A DNA stretch of 6,515 bases, taken from the NCBI GenBank assembly GCA_946539855.1, contig CAMNHV010000068.1, positions 1 to 6,515 of the forward strand, given 5' to 3'. This DNA comes from CAG-791 sp002449595. GTDB taxonomy: Bacteria; Bacillota; Clostridia; Lachnospirales; Lachnospiraceae. Under the pieces are notes generated by a model. The model ran no database searches, was not told the DNA's origin, and saw nothing but the letters and a program-made list of their open reading frames with translations. Each line of letters opens with the position of its first letter. The first letter of the stretch is position 1. A program made the position numbers and the translations under genes. Positions 6,207 through 6,515 of this stretch are shown one piece after another.

Positions 6207-6515
6207 AGAGCGCATTCATTTCTTCAGTAGTGAGCAGCCTGTATTTTCCCTCTGGAAGATCGGGATCCAGCTGAAGCGGACCCATGGAGATGCGGTGCAA
6301 GGAGAGCACTTCCTTCCCTCGCGCTGCGAACATTTTCTTGATCTGGTGGAACTTTCCCTCACGGATCGTGACGAGCACTTCGGTGCCGTCGCGGTCCGTG
6401 TTTTTATGTGCGCCCACGATCTCGAGCACTGCGGGCAGCGTCGTCCACGGCTCGTCCGTCCCGCTGTCGAGAAGAATTCCTTCGCGGAAGGCGTCGACGT
6501 CAGCCTGCGTGACGG
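6184..6515 (-). CDS. rsuA: RsuA-family 16S rRNA pseudouridine synthase, 5'-partial
   Basis: C-terminal 109 residues of a pseudouridine synthase of the RsuA/RluB/RluE/RluF group, which isomerises uridine in rRNA (U516 of 16S rRNA for RsuA). The reading frame stays open to the right edge, starting with VTQADVDAFREGILLD, so the gene continues beyond the window; the GTG at 6429 is internal and not the start. Diagnostic is the nucleotide-site motif EGKFHQIKKMF followed by HRISMGPLQLDPDLPEGKYRLLT. The spacing of DAFREGILLD and the MGPLQLD segment fit RsuA better than RluB, but without the N-terminal S4 domain and catalytic aspartate (off window) the subfamily is not certain. The stop is TAG (6184-6186 on the minus strand). 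It is a housekeeping gene convergent with the operon, unrelated in function. Confidence 0.88.
   Translation of the reverse strand, partial: VTQADVDAFREGILLDSGTDEPWTTLPAVLEIVGAHKNTDRDGTEVLVTIREGKFHQIKKMFAARGKEVLSLHRISMGPLQLDPDLPEGKYRLLTTEEMNALFTSRSSP

Noticed and set aside
6191..6225. Possible terminator at the aldo/keto reductase stop (GCGC/GCGC nested in GAAGA/TCTTC)
   Set aside because: The stems are short, separated by a 7-nt one-sided bulge, and the T-run is broken; it does not reach usual terminator strength.

Overview
The window looks like chromosomal DNA from a fairly high-GC, strictly anaerobic bacterium, most likely a gut-type Clostridia member of the Bacillota. The grounds are strong AGGAG-type ribosome binding sites, many oxygen-sensitive iron-sulfur clusters, and a large Fe-S flavoprotein and Fe-S aldo/keto reductase of types common in anaerobic clostridia. 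The taxonomy is inferred from protein style only; no marker gene is complete here.

Layout. (1) Bases 1-885 hold the 3' part of an AEC-family membrane transporter on the plus strand, its N-terminus cut by the window edge. (2) Bases 886-1171 are an AT-richer, non-coding stretch with a weak promoter candidate, two overlapping inverted repeats that cannot both form as hairpins, and a strong ribosome binding site. (3) Bases 1172-6206 hold four tightly packed plus-strand genes that look like one operon: hypB (nickel-insertion GTPase), a 931-residue composite iron-sulfur/FAD/NAD(P) oxidoreductase, hypA (nickel metallochaperone with a zinc site), and an aldo/keto reductase with a C-terminal pair of iron-sulfur clusters. 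Spacing is a 32-bp overlap, a 32-bp gap and a 1-bp gap. (4) Bases 6184-6515 hold the C-terminal part of an RsuA-type 16S rRNA pseudouridine synthase on the minus strand. It converges on the operon, and its 3' end overlaps the reductase gene by 23 bp.

How the genes may work together. HypA and HypB normally hand nickel to [NiFe]-hydrogenase precursors (in some bacteria also to urease). Here they flank a large electron-transfer flavoprotein, and there is no hydrogenase subunit and no hypC, hypD, hypE or hypF in view. The operon is therefore best described as a nickel-chaperone pair co-expressed with a redox module: NAD(P)H or ferredoxin electrons would pass through FAD and several [4Fe-4S] clusters, with an Fe-S aldo/keto reductase as possible partner. 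The nickel client and the oxidoreductase substrate cannot be read from this window. That pairing is the most interesting point here.

Large open frames on the opposite strand (for example 1833-4232 minus) are shadows caused by GC-rich codon use and are not annotated.
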